From NCBI RefSeq assembly GCF_000718095.1, contig NZ_JOEI01000003.1, positions 211,754-275,753 of the forward strand: 64,000 bases of DNA, read 5' to 3'. Below are positions 54,749 to 63,561 of the stretch, piece by piece. The stretch is from Streptomyces scopuliridis RB72 (GTDB lineage: Bacteria > Actinomycetota > Actinomycetes > Streptomycetales > Streptomycetaceae). Position 1 is the first letter of the stretch; the number at the start of each line of letters is the position of its first letter. Position numbers and translations under genes: made by a program. The notes beneath the pieces are model-generated. The model did not search any database. It had not been told where the DNA came from and saw only the letters and a list, made by a program, of their open reading frames with translations.

Positions 54749-56831
54749 TCCGGGACCGCGCCCAGTCGGCGAGCGCCACCACGTCGAACGGCGTATGCGG
54801 CTCGACCACCAGCCGGATGGTCTTGCGTCCGGAGATCTCCACATCCACGGGTACGGCCGCGTCGCCGCCGTTCAGCACGGGCGAGCGCCAGAGCCGCGTC
54901 CCGTCGCCGTACAGCGAGAAGCGCACGGAACCCAGCCCCATCGTGAGATCGTCCACGCCGACCAGAGCCTCGTAGCGCGAACAGCTCCGGTTGAGATCGA
55001 TGGTGACCGACGAGGCGGAGTGCGTGGTCACGCCGTGGCCGTAGCGGGTGCCGCCGATCGACACGCTCGACCGCTGCCAGAGCCAGCCGCTCGCGCCGAG
55101 CCGTACTTCCGGCTTGGAGCCGTCGCCGAAGGCGCCGTACGCCAGCTGGTTCACCTGGAAGACGGCCGGGGCCGGCGGCGGCTTCGGGCTGGGGGGCGGC
55201 TTCGGCGCGGGAGGGGGCGGCGGCGTGGGCCTCGGCTTGGCCGGGGGCTTCGGGGCGGGGGTCCGCGACGGAGTGGGCTTGGGCGAGGGGGCGGGCTTCT
55301 CGGCGGGTTTCTCGGCGGGCGTGGCGGTGGGCTTGGGTGTGGGCGCGGGTGTGGGCGGGGGCGGCTTGGGCGCGGCCGGTTCCGGCGGCTCGGGCGACGG
55401 GGCCGGCTTCTGCGGTACGAGAGGCTGCGCGACCGGCGGCTTGGCCTTCGGCGGCTGTCCGGGCCCGGAGTTGTTCACCAGCGCGAAGACGAGACCGGCC
55501 GCCGCGGCGACGGCCACGAGCCCGCCGATGCCGGCCTTCACCGGGGCGCCGAGCCCCTCGGACGCGGCGGCCCCACCGGCGGCTCCGCCCGCCGCCCCGC
55601 CGGACGCTCCGGCGGCGCCACCCGAGGCACCGGTCGCCGCGGCGGCGGCACCGGCCCCCGCAGCTCCCACGGCCCCGCCCGCCACGATCCCGGCCGCCTT
55701 CAGCGAGTAGCCGGCGGCGAACCAGCCGATCACCGCGATGGGCAGCATCCCTGGGATCTCGGCGTTGAACTGCGCCAGTTCGCCCGCCGCGAGACGGCAC
55801 TTGACGCACTCGTCCAGATGCTTGCGCAGCCCGCGCTCGGCACGCATCCGCAGCCCGCCGCGCGCATACGCCCCGAGCCGGTCCGCGTACCGGGAGCAGT
55901 CGCCCGCCGAGGTGAGCGCGGAGTTCACATGGGCTTGCAGATACGCCTGCTTGAGGCCCTCGCGGGCCCGGCTGGCCAGCACCGCCGTGGCATTGGCGGT
56001 CAGCCCGAAGAGCGGCGCGACCTCGCTCGGCGACTCCTCCTCCACCGTGGTGTGCCAGAGCACGGCCTGCCAGCGCTCGGGCAGGCTGCGGAACGCCTGC
56101 ATGGCCATGGACTGCTCGGCCTCGCGCATCGCCAGGACGTCCGCGCCCAGATCGAGGGTGTCCGCGTCCGAGACCTCGGAGGCGCGCGCGGCCTGCGCCG
56201 CGAACACCGCGAAGTCCTCGACCAGTTGCTCCCGTTTCGCGGACTTCGTCCAGGACGCGGCCACGCGCCGTACGGTCGTCATCAGATAGGCGCGCACCGC
56301 CTGCTCGGGCCCGGCTCCGCCCCGTACCGCCTGCAACGTACGGACGAACACCTCGGCCGTCAGGTCTTCCGCGGTGTGCGTGTCGCGGCAGCAGGTACGG
56401 GCGTAACGGCGCACCGGTTCCGAGTGCCTGCGGAACAGTTCCTCGTACGCGTGGTCGTCGCCGTCCCGCATCCGCTGGATCAGATCGGCGTCCGACAGGG
56501 GCCGCCCGGCCGCAGGCAGTTCGAGCGTCGGCTGATCCGCCACCGGTTCCGAAGGCTCCTCCACGGAAGAGCCGCTGCTCCGCTCACGCTGCGGCGGCAC
56601 ACTGGACTCCGCCTCCACAGGTCCGGGTCCGCCGGAACCACCAGCACCGCCCGTACCGCCCGAAGTCCCAAGCCCCGAAGTCCCAAGCCCCGGAGCCCCT
56701 TTGGGCCCGCCCTGGCTCGGCACCTGCCGTACGGACGCCCCTTCGGGGTCCGTACCGTCCTCGGTACTGCCCTCGGTGCCGCCGCCGGTGCCGCCGCCTC
56801 TTAGCGGCTCGTCCCGTCCGTCACTCCTCAT
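54735..56831 (-). CDS. ECF-like sigma factor fused to a membrane anchor and NPCBM-like domain
   Basis: The protein (698 residues from the ATG at 56831) has a disordered Gly/Ser/Pro start, sigma region 2 (about 105-175, with DLIQRMRDGDDHAYEELF and AEDLTAEVFVRTLQ), sigma region 4 (about 235-295), a zinc-finger-like CVKC segment after HLDECVKC (about 330), an Ala/Gly-rich membrane segment, a hydrophobic span (about 440-460), a Pro-rich stalk of about 100 residues and a C-terminal domain resembling NPCBM, a carbohydrate-binding module. The same chain thus joins promoter recognition, an anti-sigma-like zinc finger, and an external sugar sensor. It converges with the SARP gene (stops overlap by 14 bases). 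The start is uncertain; the frame is open to 56966. Confidence 0.85.
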   Translation of the reverse strand: MRSDGRDEPLRGGGTGGGTEGSTEDGTDPEGASVRQVPSQGGPKGAPGLGTSGLGTSGGTGGAGGSGGPGPVEAESSVPPQRERSSGSSVEEPSEPVADQPTLELPAAGRPLSDADLIQRMRDGDDHAYEELFRRHSEPVRRYARTCCRDTHTAEDLTAEVFVRTLQAVRGGAGPEQAVRAYLMTTVRRVAASWTKSAKREQLVEDFAVFAAQAARASEVSDADTLDLGADVLAMREAEQSMAMQAFRSLPERWQAVLWHTTVEEESPSEVAPLFGLTANATAVLASRAREGLKQAYLQAHVNSALTSAGDCSRYADRLGAYARGGLRMRAERGLRKHLDECVKCRLAAGELAQFNAEIPGMLPIAVIGWFAAGYSLKAAGIVAGGAVGAAGAGAAAAATGASGGAAGASGGAAGGAAGGAAASEGLGAPVKAGIGGLVAVAAAAGLVFALVNNSGPGQPPKAKPPVAQPLVPQKPAPSPEPPEPAAPKPPPPTPAPTPKPTATPAEKPAEKPAPSPKPTPSRTPAPKPPAKPRPTPPPPPAPKPPPSPKPPPAPAVFQVNQLAYGAFGDGSKPEVRLGASGWLWQRSSVSIGGTRYGHGVTTHSASSVTIDLNRSCSRYEALVGVDDLTMGLGSVRFSLYGDGTRLWRSPVLNGGDAAVPVDVEISGRKTIRLVVEPHTPFDVVALADWARSRISCR

Positions 56832-57021
56832 CGCGGAAGCCCCCGTACGCACCCCTCTGACCCGAACACCGGGCCAGCGTGCCACAGTGCGCCGCGCCGC
56901 CTGGGACTTCGTGCCCGCCAACCACTCATCCGGGGTGGTTTCCCGGACGATCGCTTTAATCTTCACCCTTTCGGGGAAAGATCAACGGCCTTTATCGGTA
57001 GGTCAGTTCGATGCGGAAGGC

Positions 57022-57047
57022 CGCGAGGGCCCGAACGGACCCTCGCG
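57022..57047 (-). terminator. Hairpin terminator after atrA
   Basis: Eight-base arms CGCGAGGG/CCCTCGCG (57022-57029 and 57040-57047) with a ten-base loop lie 22 bases beyond the atrA stop on the minus strand. Confidence 0.65.
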
Positions 57048-57068
57048 ACCGTACGTACGGGCCCCGCC

Positions 57069-57920
57069 TCACACAGGCCGGGACCGCAGCCCCTCCAGCA
57101 GGATGTCCAGCAGCCGTGCCGAGGCCGCCGCCTGATGCGCGGCGTCCGGCAGCGCGGGCGCGGGCGTGGCTATCACCAGCAGCACATCGGCCACGGTCAC
57201 ATCGCCCCGCAGCTCACCCGCCGCCCGCGCCCGCTCCACCAGCTGCCCGACGACCTCCAGCAGTTCGACGGCGCCCGGGTCGTCCAGCTCCTCCGCCGAC
57301 AGCCGCTGTCCGACCACCCGCAGCTCGGGCCGGCCGGCCTGCCGCTGCTGCGGCACCCGCGCCTCGTCCTGCGCGCCGCGCCCCACCACCTCGTCCTCGG
57401 CGTCCGCGCCCACGCGCAGCACCTGCGGAGGCAGCAGCCGCCCCGCGCCCGACGCCACCGAGGTGCGCAGGAAGCGGGAGAGAGCCGACCATGGCTCGTC
57501 CTCCTGCCCCAGCGCCGTACGCGCCTGGTCCGTCAGCCGGGACGTCTCCTCCTCGGCTATCCGCCTGACCAGTACGTCCTTGCTCGGGAAGCGCCGGTAG
57601 ACCGTACCGACGCCGACCCTGGCCCGGCGCGCCACGTCCTCCATCGGCGCTCCGTACCCCAGCTCGCCGAACACCTCGCGAGCCGCACGCAGTACATGCT
57701 CCAGATTGCGCTGCGCGTCCACGCGGAGCGGCGCCGAGCGGCCCGCTGAGCCCGCCGCACCTACCGCGCCCGCCGTACCTGCCGCGCCTGCCGTACCTGC
57801 CGCGCCTGCCGTACCCACTGCACTTGCCGTGCCTACCGCGCCCGCCGTATCCGCCGTGCCCGTTCTCATGCCGTCTTCCGAAACGACGGCAGCCTGCCGA
57901 TGCGAATCCTGAATGTGCAT
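57069..57920 (-). CDS. atrA: TetR-family regulator AtrA
   Basis: AtrA activates actII-ORF4 (actinorhodin) in S. coelicolor and strR in S. griseus, and affects N-acetylglucosamine uptake. The 283-residue protein has the TetR helix-turn-helix at about 72-118 (NLEHVLRAAREVFGELGY, MEDVARRARVGVGTVYRRF) and a ligand-type C-terminal domain. The identification rests on recalled sequence and on the divergent ndh neighbour (SCO4118-SCO4119). The N-terminus carries some 40 residues of Gly-Thr-Ala repeats encoded by 18-bp units. The ATG at 57920 follows GGGGGAA; an ATG at 57869 would cut the first 17 residues. Confidence 0.9.
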   Translation of the reverse strand: MHIQDSHRQAAVVSEDGMRTGTADTAGAVGTASAVGTAGAAGTAGAAGTAGAVGAAGSAGRSAPLRVDAQRNLEHVLRAAREVFGELGYGAPMEDVARRARVGVGTVYRRFPSKDVLVRRIAEEETSRLTDQARTALGQEDEPWSALSRFLRTSVASGAGRLLPPQVLRVGADAEDEVVGRGAQDEARVPQQRQAGRPELRVVGQRLSAEELDDPGAVELLEVVGQLVERARAAGELRGDVTVADVLLVIATPAPALPDAAHQAAASARLLDILLEGLRSRPV

Positions 57921-58253
57921 AGCGTTCCCCCGGTAATGATGTCTCCCCCCGGAGACTCCCCGCTCTGACAGCCGAGGTCGCGGTCCAGTCACGAGCCGGA
58001 CACCCCGACGAGGTACGAACATAGTTGAGCCCGGGTCAATTCAGAAGGGGGTGGTTCCGCACGGAGCGCCCCCCGATCGGAGCAAGGACCGGAAGGTGCC
58101 TGATTCACCCCCCTCCCACCCCCTCCCGCGCCCGCGCTGACCTGCGTTCCTCCGGCAATACCCGCGCTTTTGCCCGTGCGGGGCCGCGAACGGCCTCCGG
58201 TCACACAATCTGTCGCGCCTGTGGACAAACACCGGGCCCCGTTGCGTCATGGG
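57921..58253. promoter_or_regulatory. Divergent atrA-ndh promoter region
   Basis: These 333 bases hold the start regions of both genes and no supported gene. The middle (58090-58130) is a C-rich stretch. AtrA may regulate itself and ndh here, but I could not identify a convincing TetR-type palindrome by eye. Confidence 0.35.
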
Positions 58254-59642
58254 ATGGTGAAGGCTGAGAACTCCCGGGGGACGACCCCCGCTCCATCGCC
58301 TACCGCGCGCGTTCTCGTGGTCGGCGGCGGCTATGTCGGGATGTACACCGCGCTGCGTCTCCAGCGGCAGCTGAAGAGCGGCGAGGCCGAGGTCGTCGTC
58401 GTGACGCCCGACCCTTATATGACGTATCAGCCGTTCCTGCCGGAGGCGGCGGCCGGGAACATCTCGCCCCGCCATGTCGTGGTCCCGCTGCGGCGGGTGC
58501 TGCCCGGCTGCACGCTCCTCATCGGCGAGGCCACGGCCATCGACCATGCCAAGCGCACCGCCACCCTGCGGACCCTCGGCTCCGAGGAGGAGGGAACGGG
58601 CACCGTCGAGGTCACCTACGACGAACTCGTCCTCGCGCCGGGCTCCGTCTCCCGTACCCTCCCCATCCCCGGTCTGGCCGACCACGGCATCGGCTTCAAG
58701 ACCGTCGAGGAGGCCATCGGCCTGCGCAACCACGTCATCGAGCAGATGGACATCGCCTCCTCCACCCGCGACCCCGCGATCCGCGCCGCCGCCCTGACCT
58801 TCGTCTTCGTCGGCGGCGGCTACGCGGGCGTGGAGGCGCTCGCCGAGCTGGAGGACATGGCCCGCTACGCCTCGCGGTACTACCACAACATCAAGGCCGA
58901 CGACATGAAGTGGATCCTCGTCGAGGCCACCGGCAAGATCCTCCCCGAGGTGGGCGAGGAGATGGGCAAGTACGCGGTACGCGAGCTGCGCGCCCGCAAT
59001 ATCGACGTACGGCTCGACACCCGCCTGGAGTCCTGCGAGGACCGGGTCGCCGTACTGAGCGACGGCGCCCGCTTCCGTACCCGCACGGTCGTCTGGACCG
59101 CGGGCGTGAAACCGCACCCGATCCTCGCGGCCAGCGATCTGCCGCTGAATGAACGGGGCCGCCTCGTCTGTACGGCGAAGCTCTCCGTCGACGGCGCCGA
59201 GCACGCCTGGGCGGCCGGCGACGCGGCGGCCGTCCCCGATCTGACGGCGGACGAGCCCGGCAAGGAATGCGCGCCCAACGCCCAGCACGCGGTACGCCAG
59301 GCCAAGGTCCTCGCCGAGAACATCCTCGCTTCCCTGCGCGGCGAACCCCTCCAGGACTACCGTCACGCCTACGCGGGCTCCGTCGCGTCCCTCGGCCTCC
59401 ACAAGGGCGTGGCGCATGTCTACGGCCGTAAGCTCAAGGGCTATCCGGCCTGGCTGATGCACCGCGTGTACCACCTCAGCCGCGTCCCCACCTTCAACAG
59501 GAAGGCCCGCGTCCTCGCGGAATGGACCCTTTCCGGGCTCTTCAAACGGGAGATCGTCTCCCTCGGTTCGCTGGAGCACCCGCGCGCCGAATTCGAACTC
59601 GCCGCAGGAGGCGAACGTCCCGAACGCCCCAAGGACACGTAG
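58254..59642 (+). CDS. ndh: Type II NADH dehydrogenase
   Basis: NDH-2 is a peripheral flavoprotein that passes electrons from NADH to menaquinone without pumping protons. The 462-residue protein has the FAD site VLVVGGGYVGMYTA (about 20-33), the NADH site FVFVGGGYAGVEALAELE (about 181-198) and the second FAD element AWAAGDAAAVPD, with YQPFLPEAAAG and ECAPNAQHAVRQA. A C-terminal amphipathic part binds the membrane. I start at the ATG at 58254 (MVKAENSRGT). It diverges from atrA across 333 bases. Confidence 0.95.
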   Translation: MVKAENSRGTTPAPSPTARVLVVGGGYVGMYTALRLQRQLKSGEAEVVVVTPDPYMTYQPFLPEAAAGNISPRHVVVPLRRVLPGCTLLIGEATAIDHAKRTATLRTLGSEEEGTGTVEVTYDELVLAPGSVSRTLPIPGLADHGIGFKTVEEAIGLRNHVIEQMDIASSTRDPAIRAAALTFVFVGGGYAGVEALAELEDMARYASRYYHNIKADDMKWILVEATGKILPEVGEEMGKYAVRELRARNIDVRLDTRLESCEDRVAVLSDGARFRTRTVVWTAGVKPHPILAASDLPLNERGRLVCTAKLSVDGAEHAWAAGDAAAVPDLTADEPGKECAPNAQHAVRQAKVLAENILASLRGEPLQDYRHAYAGSVASLGLHKGVAHVYGRKLKGYPAWLMHRVYHLSRVPTFNRKARVLAEWTLSGLFKREIVSLGSLEHPRAEFELAAGGERPERPKDT

Positions 59643-59838
59643 AAGCCGGACACGTAGAAGACACGACTGGCCCCGCTGTCAGTGCGGTCGGCCACACTGG
59701 ACGTGTGACCATAGGTGGGTTCACATCTGCACAGAGTGATCCGGCCCGCTCGGCGCAATCCGGCCCCGACGACCTGCCCCGGCTCGACCAGCCCGGCCAA
59801 GACGAACAGCAAAACGACACCATGAGGCCTGAGAATCC

Positions 59839-61527
59839 GTGAACTTCACGCGTTGGAGCGCCCGGCTCCCCGGTACGCAGCGCCGCGCCGCCGCGCGGAC
59901 GGGCCGCGGTTCCGTGCCCGCGGCCCGTGGTGAGTACGAGCAGCAGCCCGACCCCGAGCCCGACCCGGCCCCTGTAACGGACGTTCCCGCTCTCGAAGAC
60001 CTCTCCGTACGGGAAATCCTCGGCGGACTGCCCGCCCTGGTCGCCCTGCTGTACGGCCCCGAGCACCGGGTGGCGTACGTGAACGACGCGTACGCAGCCG
60101 CCTTCGGCCCGCGTCCGCTCGGCGCCACGGCGGCCGAGAGCTGCCCCGAGCTGGCCGAGCTCGGGCTGTTCCCGCTGCTCGACCAGGTGCTCCGCAGCGG
60201 AAGGCCGCGCACGGTCAAGTCACGCAAGGTCCAGGTCCGCGGCCGGCAGAAGGAGCAGGCCGACAGAGCGCAGGCCGCGCAGGGGGCCCAAGAGGGCTCG
60301 TACACCGTCACGTGCACCCCGGTCGACTGCCAGGGCTCCGGCGGCGTCCTCGTCTTCGCCGCCGATGTCACCGACCATGCCGAGGCGGCCGAGCGCCTTC
60401 GCACCAGCGAGCGCAGACACCGCCAGACCGCGGTCACCCTCCAGCGCTCCCTGCTCCCGCAGGAGCTGGAGCAGCCCGACGATCTGCGCGTCGCCGCCAC
60501 GTACCAGCCGGGCGGCGAGGACGCGGCGGTCGGCGGCGACTGGTACGACGTGATCACGCTCGGCGCCGGGCGTACGGCCCTGGTCATCGGCGACGTCATG
60601 GGCCGGGGCGTACGCGCCGCCGCCGTCATGGGCCAGCTGCGCACGGCCGTCCGCGCCTACGCCCGGCTCGATCTCCCGCCGCACGAAGTCCTCCAGCTGC
60701 TCGACGGACTCGCCGCGGAGATCGACGCGAGCCAGATCGCCACCTGCGTCTACGCCGTCCATGACCCCAACGAGGGGCGGCTCGTGTACGCGTCCGCCGG
60801 TCATCTCCCGATCCTGGTACGGGCCGAGGACGGCTCGGTCCAGCGCGCGGCGGACCCGACGGGCCCGCCGCTGGGCACCGGCGGCTGGCTGCACTCCTCC
60901 GGCTCCATCCCGCTCCCGCCCGGCTCCACGGCCGTCCTCTACACGGACGGCCTGGTCGAGCGGCGCGGCGAGGACATCGACGAGGGCGTCGCCTCCCTGG
61001 AACGAGCGCTCTCCGGCGCGAAGGGTTCACCCCAGGTCGTCTGCGACCGGCTGATCCGCTCGCAGGGCGTCACGGCCGACCATGACGACGATGTCGCGGT
61101 GCTCGTCCTGCAACACCCGTCCCGCACCGGCCCGGACGCGGAGCTGTTCCACAACGCCGCGCTCGATCTGCTCGGCGGCATCGAGGCAGCCCCGCGCGCC
61201 CGCGCCTTCGCGATGGGGGTGCTCGCCTCCTGGCGCTTCCCCGTCGAGCTGCGCGACTTGGGAGTGCTGGCCACCAGCGAACTGGTCGCGAATTCCTTGC
61301 AGCACGGCACACCGCCCATGCGCCTCAGACTCCGGCGTACCGACCGCCGGCTGATCATCGAGGTGACGGACGGCGACGACCATCTGCCGCGCCGCCGCCG
61401 CGCCGAACCGGCGGACGAGGCGGGCCGCGGAATCTCGATCGTCGCGACGATCGCCTCGTCCTGGGGATCACGCCGTACGCCGGGGGGTGGCAAGGCGGTG
61501 TGGTGCGAGTTCGCACTGCCGCACTGA
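59839..61527 (+). CDS. PAS-SpoIIE phosphatase-HATPase fusion protein
   Basis: The 562-residue protein carries a PAS-like sensor (about 55-185, with LVALLYGPEHRVAYVNDAY), a SpoIIE/PP2C phosphatase domain (about 190-430, with GGDWYDVITL, VIGDVMGRGVRAA, YASAGHLPILV, YTDGLVERRGED and DHDDDVAVLV) and an RsbW-like HATPase domain at the end (about 440-562, with SELVANSLQHG and AGRGISIVA). One chain thus holds both the phosphatase and the kinase activities of a partner-switch pathway controlling a sigma factor. The GTG start overlaps the end of a six-codon upstream frame (59822-59842). It converges with the MFS gene. Confidence 0.93.
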   Translation: MNFTRWSARLPGTQRRAAARTGRGSVPAARGEYEQQPDPEPDPAPVTDVPALEDLSVREILGGLPALVALLYGPEHRVAYVNDAYAAAFGPRPLGATAAESCPELAELGLFPLLDQVLRSGRPRTVKSRKVQVRGRQKEQADRAQAAQGAQEGSYTVTCTPVDCQGSGGVLVFAADVTDHAEAAERLRTSERRHRQTAVTLQRSLLPQELEQPDDLRVAATYQPGGEDAAVGGDWYDVITLGAGRTALVIGDVMGRGVRAAAVMGQLRTAVRAYARLDLPPHEVLQLLDGLAAEIDASQIATCVYAVHDPNEGRLVYASAGHLPILVRAEDGSVQRAADPTGPPLGTGGWLHSSGSIPLPPGSTAVLYTDGLVERRGEDIDEGVASLERALSGAKGSPQVVCDRLIRSQGVTADHDDDVAVLVLQHPSRTGPDAELFHNAALDLLGGIEAAPRARAFAMGVLASWRFPVELRDLGVLATSELVANSLQHGTPPMRLRLRRTDRRLIIEVTDGDDHLPRRRRAEPADEAGRGISIVATIASSWGSRRTPGGGKAVWCEFALPH

Positions 61528-61556
61528 CCGCCGCTTCACCGGACGGGGCCCAGCTG

Positions 61557-62879
61557 TCAGCGGGTCGGCGCCAAGGCGGCCTCGGGCTCGGTCTCCGGCT
61601 GGTGCCGGACGACCACGCGAGAGGTCGGTACGAGCGAGGGCTGGTCCTGTACGGGGGTGAGCTGCCGCCCCAGCCGGAGGGCCAGCACGGTGATGCCGAG
61701 CGAGAACAGCACGAACGTCACGATGTACGGACCGTGCAGCGCGGCCCCCATGGGACCGCCCACGGCAGGACCGACGGCCAGCGCGAGCTGCTTGACCAGC
61801 GCGAACGCCGAGTTGTACTGCCCGACCATCGACGCCGGGGCCAGATCGGCCACCAGCGGGGCCACGGTCGGCGACAGCATCGCCTCACCGAGCCCGAACA
61901 GCGCGTACGTCGAGATGAAGGCGACCGTCGCCACCATCTGACTGCCGTGCCCGAGCCCCGCGTATCCCGCGACGACCCAGGCGAGGGCCCAGATCAGCCC
62001 GACGGCCGCGATCACCCGGCTGCGCTTGCGCCGCTCGACCAGCCGCAACACCACGAACTGCGCGATCACGATCACCGCCGTATTGGCGGCCAGCGCGATC
62101 CCGAGCGTCGACGGATCGATCCCGGCCGCCTCTGTGCCGTACGCGGCGAGCCCCGACTCGAACTGCCCGTAGCAGGCGAAGAACAGCACGAACCCCAGCA
62201 CGCAGAGCTGAAGCATGGCCCGGTGACTCAGCAGCGCCCGCATCCCGCCACCTCGGCCACCGGAGGCGGCGTCCTGGGGCCCGGCCGCCCCCGCGAGGAC
62301 GGCCGGCCGGGGCAGCCGGACGGTCAGGGCGATGCCGGCCAGGACGAGGAACATCACGGCCTCGATGGAGAACAGCAGGGTGAAGCTTTCCGGCCTGCTC
62401 TCGTCGACGAGCTGCCCGCCGATCAATCCACCGACGCCGAGCCCGAGATTGGCCAGGAAGAACTGTGTCGCGAACGCCCGCGTCCGCGTCGTGGGCGACG
62501 AGCACCAGACGATCATCGTGGCCAGGGCCGGCTGCATGACGGCCGTACCGGCACCGAGAAGCGTGGCCGACAGCACGGCCGCCGGGACGCTCCCGGACAC
62601 CCCCATGGCCAGCGCGCCCACGGACGCCAGCAGCGCGCCCCCCACCAGCACGGGCAGCGGCCCGCGCCGGTCGATGACCCGGCCGGTGAACGGAAGGACG
62701 ACCAGTGCCGCCATGGCGAAGACCGCCAGCACGGCACCGGCCGTACCCGCGCCCAGGTCCCGTACCTGAGCCACATACACATAGAGATACGGAACCGTGA
62801 ACCCGAGCCCGAACGCACTCAGCGCGTTCCCTGCCTGGATCCGGCGCATCGCTGCGCCCATCGCCCTGGTCACACTCAC
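61557..62879 (-). CDS. MFS drug exporter
   Basis: The 440-residue membrane protein has about twelve spans in two bundles, the MFS signature near VIDRRGPLPVLVGG after loop 2-3, and a charged central loop (about 195-225). It is most like proton-driven drug or small-molecule exporters. The GTG start lies just after GAGGCAG. It diverges from a MarR-type regulator, with a perfect dyad between them, the classical arrangement of an exporter controlled by a ligand-responsive repressor. Confidence 0.88.
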   Translation of the reverse strand: MSVTRAMGAAMRRIQAGNALSAFGLGFTVPYLYVYVAQVRDLGAGTAGAVLAVFAMAALVVLPFTGRVIDRRGPLPVLVGGALLASVGALAMGVSGSVPAAVLSATLLGAGTAVMQPALATMIVWCSSPTTRTRAFATQFFLANLGLGVGGLIGGQLVDESRPESFTLLFSIEAVMFLVLAGIALTVRLPRPAVLAGAAGPQDAASGGRGGGMRALLSHRAMLQLCVLGFVLFFACYGQFESGLAAYGTEAAGIDPSTLGIALAANTAVIVIAQFVVLRLVERRKRSRVIAAVGLIWALAWVVAGYAGLGHGSQMVATVAFISTYALFGLGEAMLSPTVAPLVADLAPASMVGQYNSAFALVKQLALAVGPAVGGPMGAALHGPYIVTFVLFSLGITVLALRLGRQLTPVQDQPSLVPTSRVVVRHQPETEPEAALAPTR

Positions 62880-62901
62880 CTGCCTCAGAAGATCGAAGAA
62901 C

Positions 62902-62963
62902 TGAAGTCTGAAGACTTCAAAGCTAAAGTTAGGGTCTTAACAATACACATCGAAGGACTTCAA
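62902..62963. promoter_or_regulatory. Predicted MarR operator region between marR-type and MFS genes
   Basis: A perfect inverted repeat TGAAGTC-TGAA-GACTTCA spans 62902-62919. The word GACTTCAA recurs at 62956-62963, overlapping a possible -35 TTCAAC (62959-62964) that stands 18 bases before the -10 CATACT (62983-62988) of the marR-type gene. Binding at both would repress both divergent genes. Confidence 0.65.
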
Positions 62964-62994
62964 CGCCAGCAGAGGTGCGTGGCATACTGCCCCG

Positions 62995-63561
62995 ATGTCC
63001 GACACCCCCGAGAAACCCGGTACGCCGGATCTCCAGGAGCCGAGCCTCGACGAGCAGATCGCCGTCTATCAGCGCGAGTTCCGGGATCTCGACCCCCAGG
63101 TCGAGCAGATCGTCTCGGCACTCGGCCGGCTGAACCGCCGTATGAACGTGGCGTACGGCCGGCAGGTCTCCGACCTCGGTATCAGCAACGCCGAGTGGGA
63201 GGTCCTCAAGACCCTCGTACTCGCCGGAGCCCCCTACCGCCTGGGTCCCGGCGAACTCGCCAAGCGCCTCGGTCTCACGCCGGCCGCCATGACCCACCGC
63301 ATCGACCGCATGGCGGGCGAGGGCCTCGTCACGCGCGACCGCGACGAGAGCAACCGCGTCCGCGTCATCGTGGAGCTGACGGACGAGGGCCGTACGAAGT
63401 GGCTCGCGGCGATGAGGATGGCCTCCGACTTCGAGGAGGAGCTGCTCCAGGACCTGTCCGGAGACGAGCGCGGAGTCCTCGGCGAGATGCTGATCCGCCT
63501 CCTGCGCCGCGTGGAACACGCCCAGCCGGACGCGGGCGGACGCCTGACGGACCTGGACTAG
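62995..63561 (+). CDS. MarR-family transcriptional regulator
   Basis: The 188-residue protein has the MarR winged helix (about 70-145, with NAEWEVLKTLVL, GELAKRLGLTPAAMTHRIDR and LVTRDRDESNRVRVIVELT) between helical dimerisation ends. It most likely represses the divergent MFS exporter and itself, being released by an exported compound. The ATG lies six bases after CATACT, so the message may be leaderless. A 25-residue acidic N-terminus precedes the conserved part. Confidence 0.92.
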   Translation: MSDTPEKPGTPDLQEPSLDEQIAVYQREFRDLDPQVEQIVSALGRLNRRMNVAYGRQVSDLGISNAEWEVLKTLVLAGAPYRLGPGELAKRLGLTPAAMTHRIDRMAGEGLVTRDRDESNRVRVIVELTDEGRTKWLAAMRMASDFEEELLQDLSGDERGVLGEMLIRLLRRVEHAQPDAGGRLTDLD

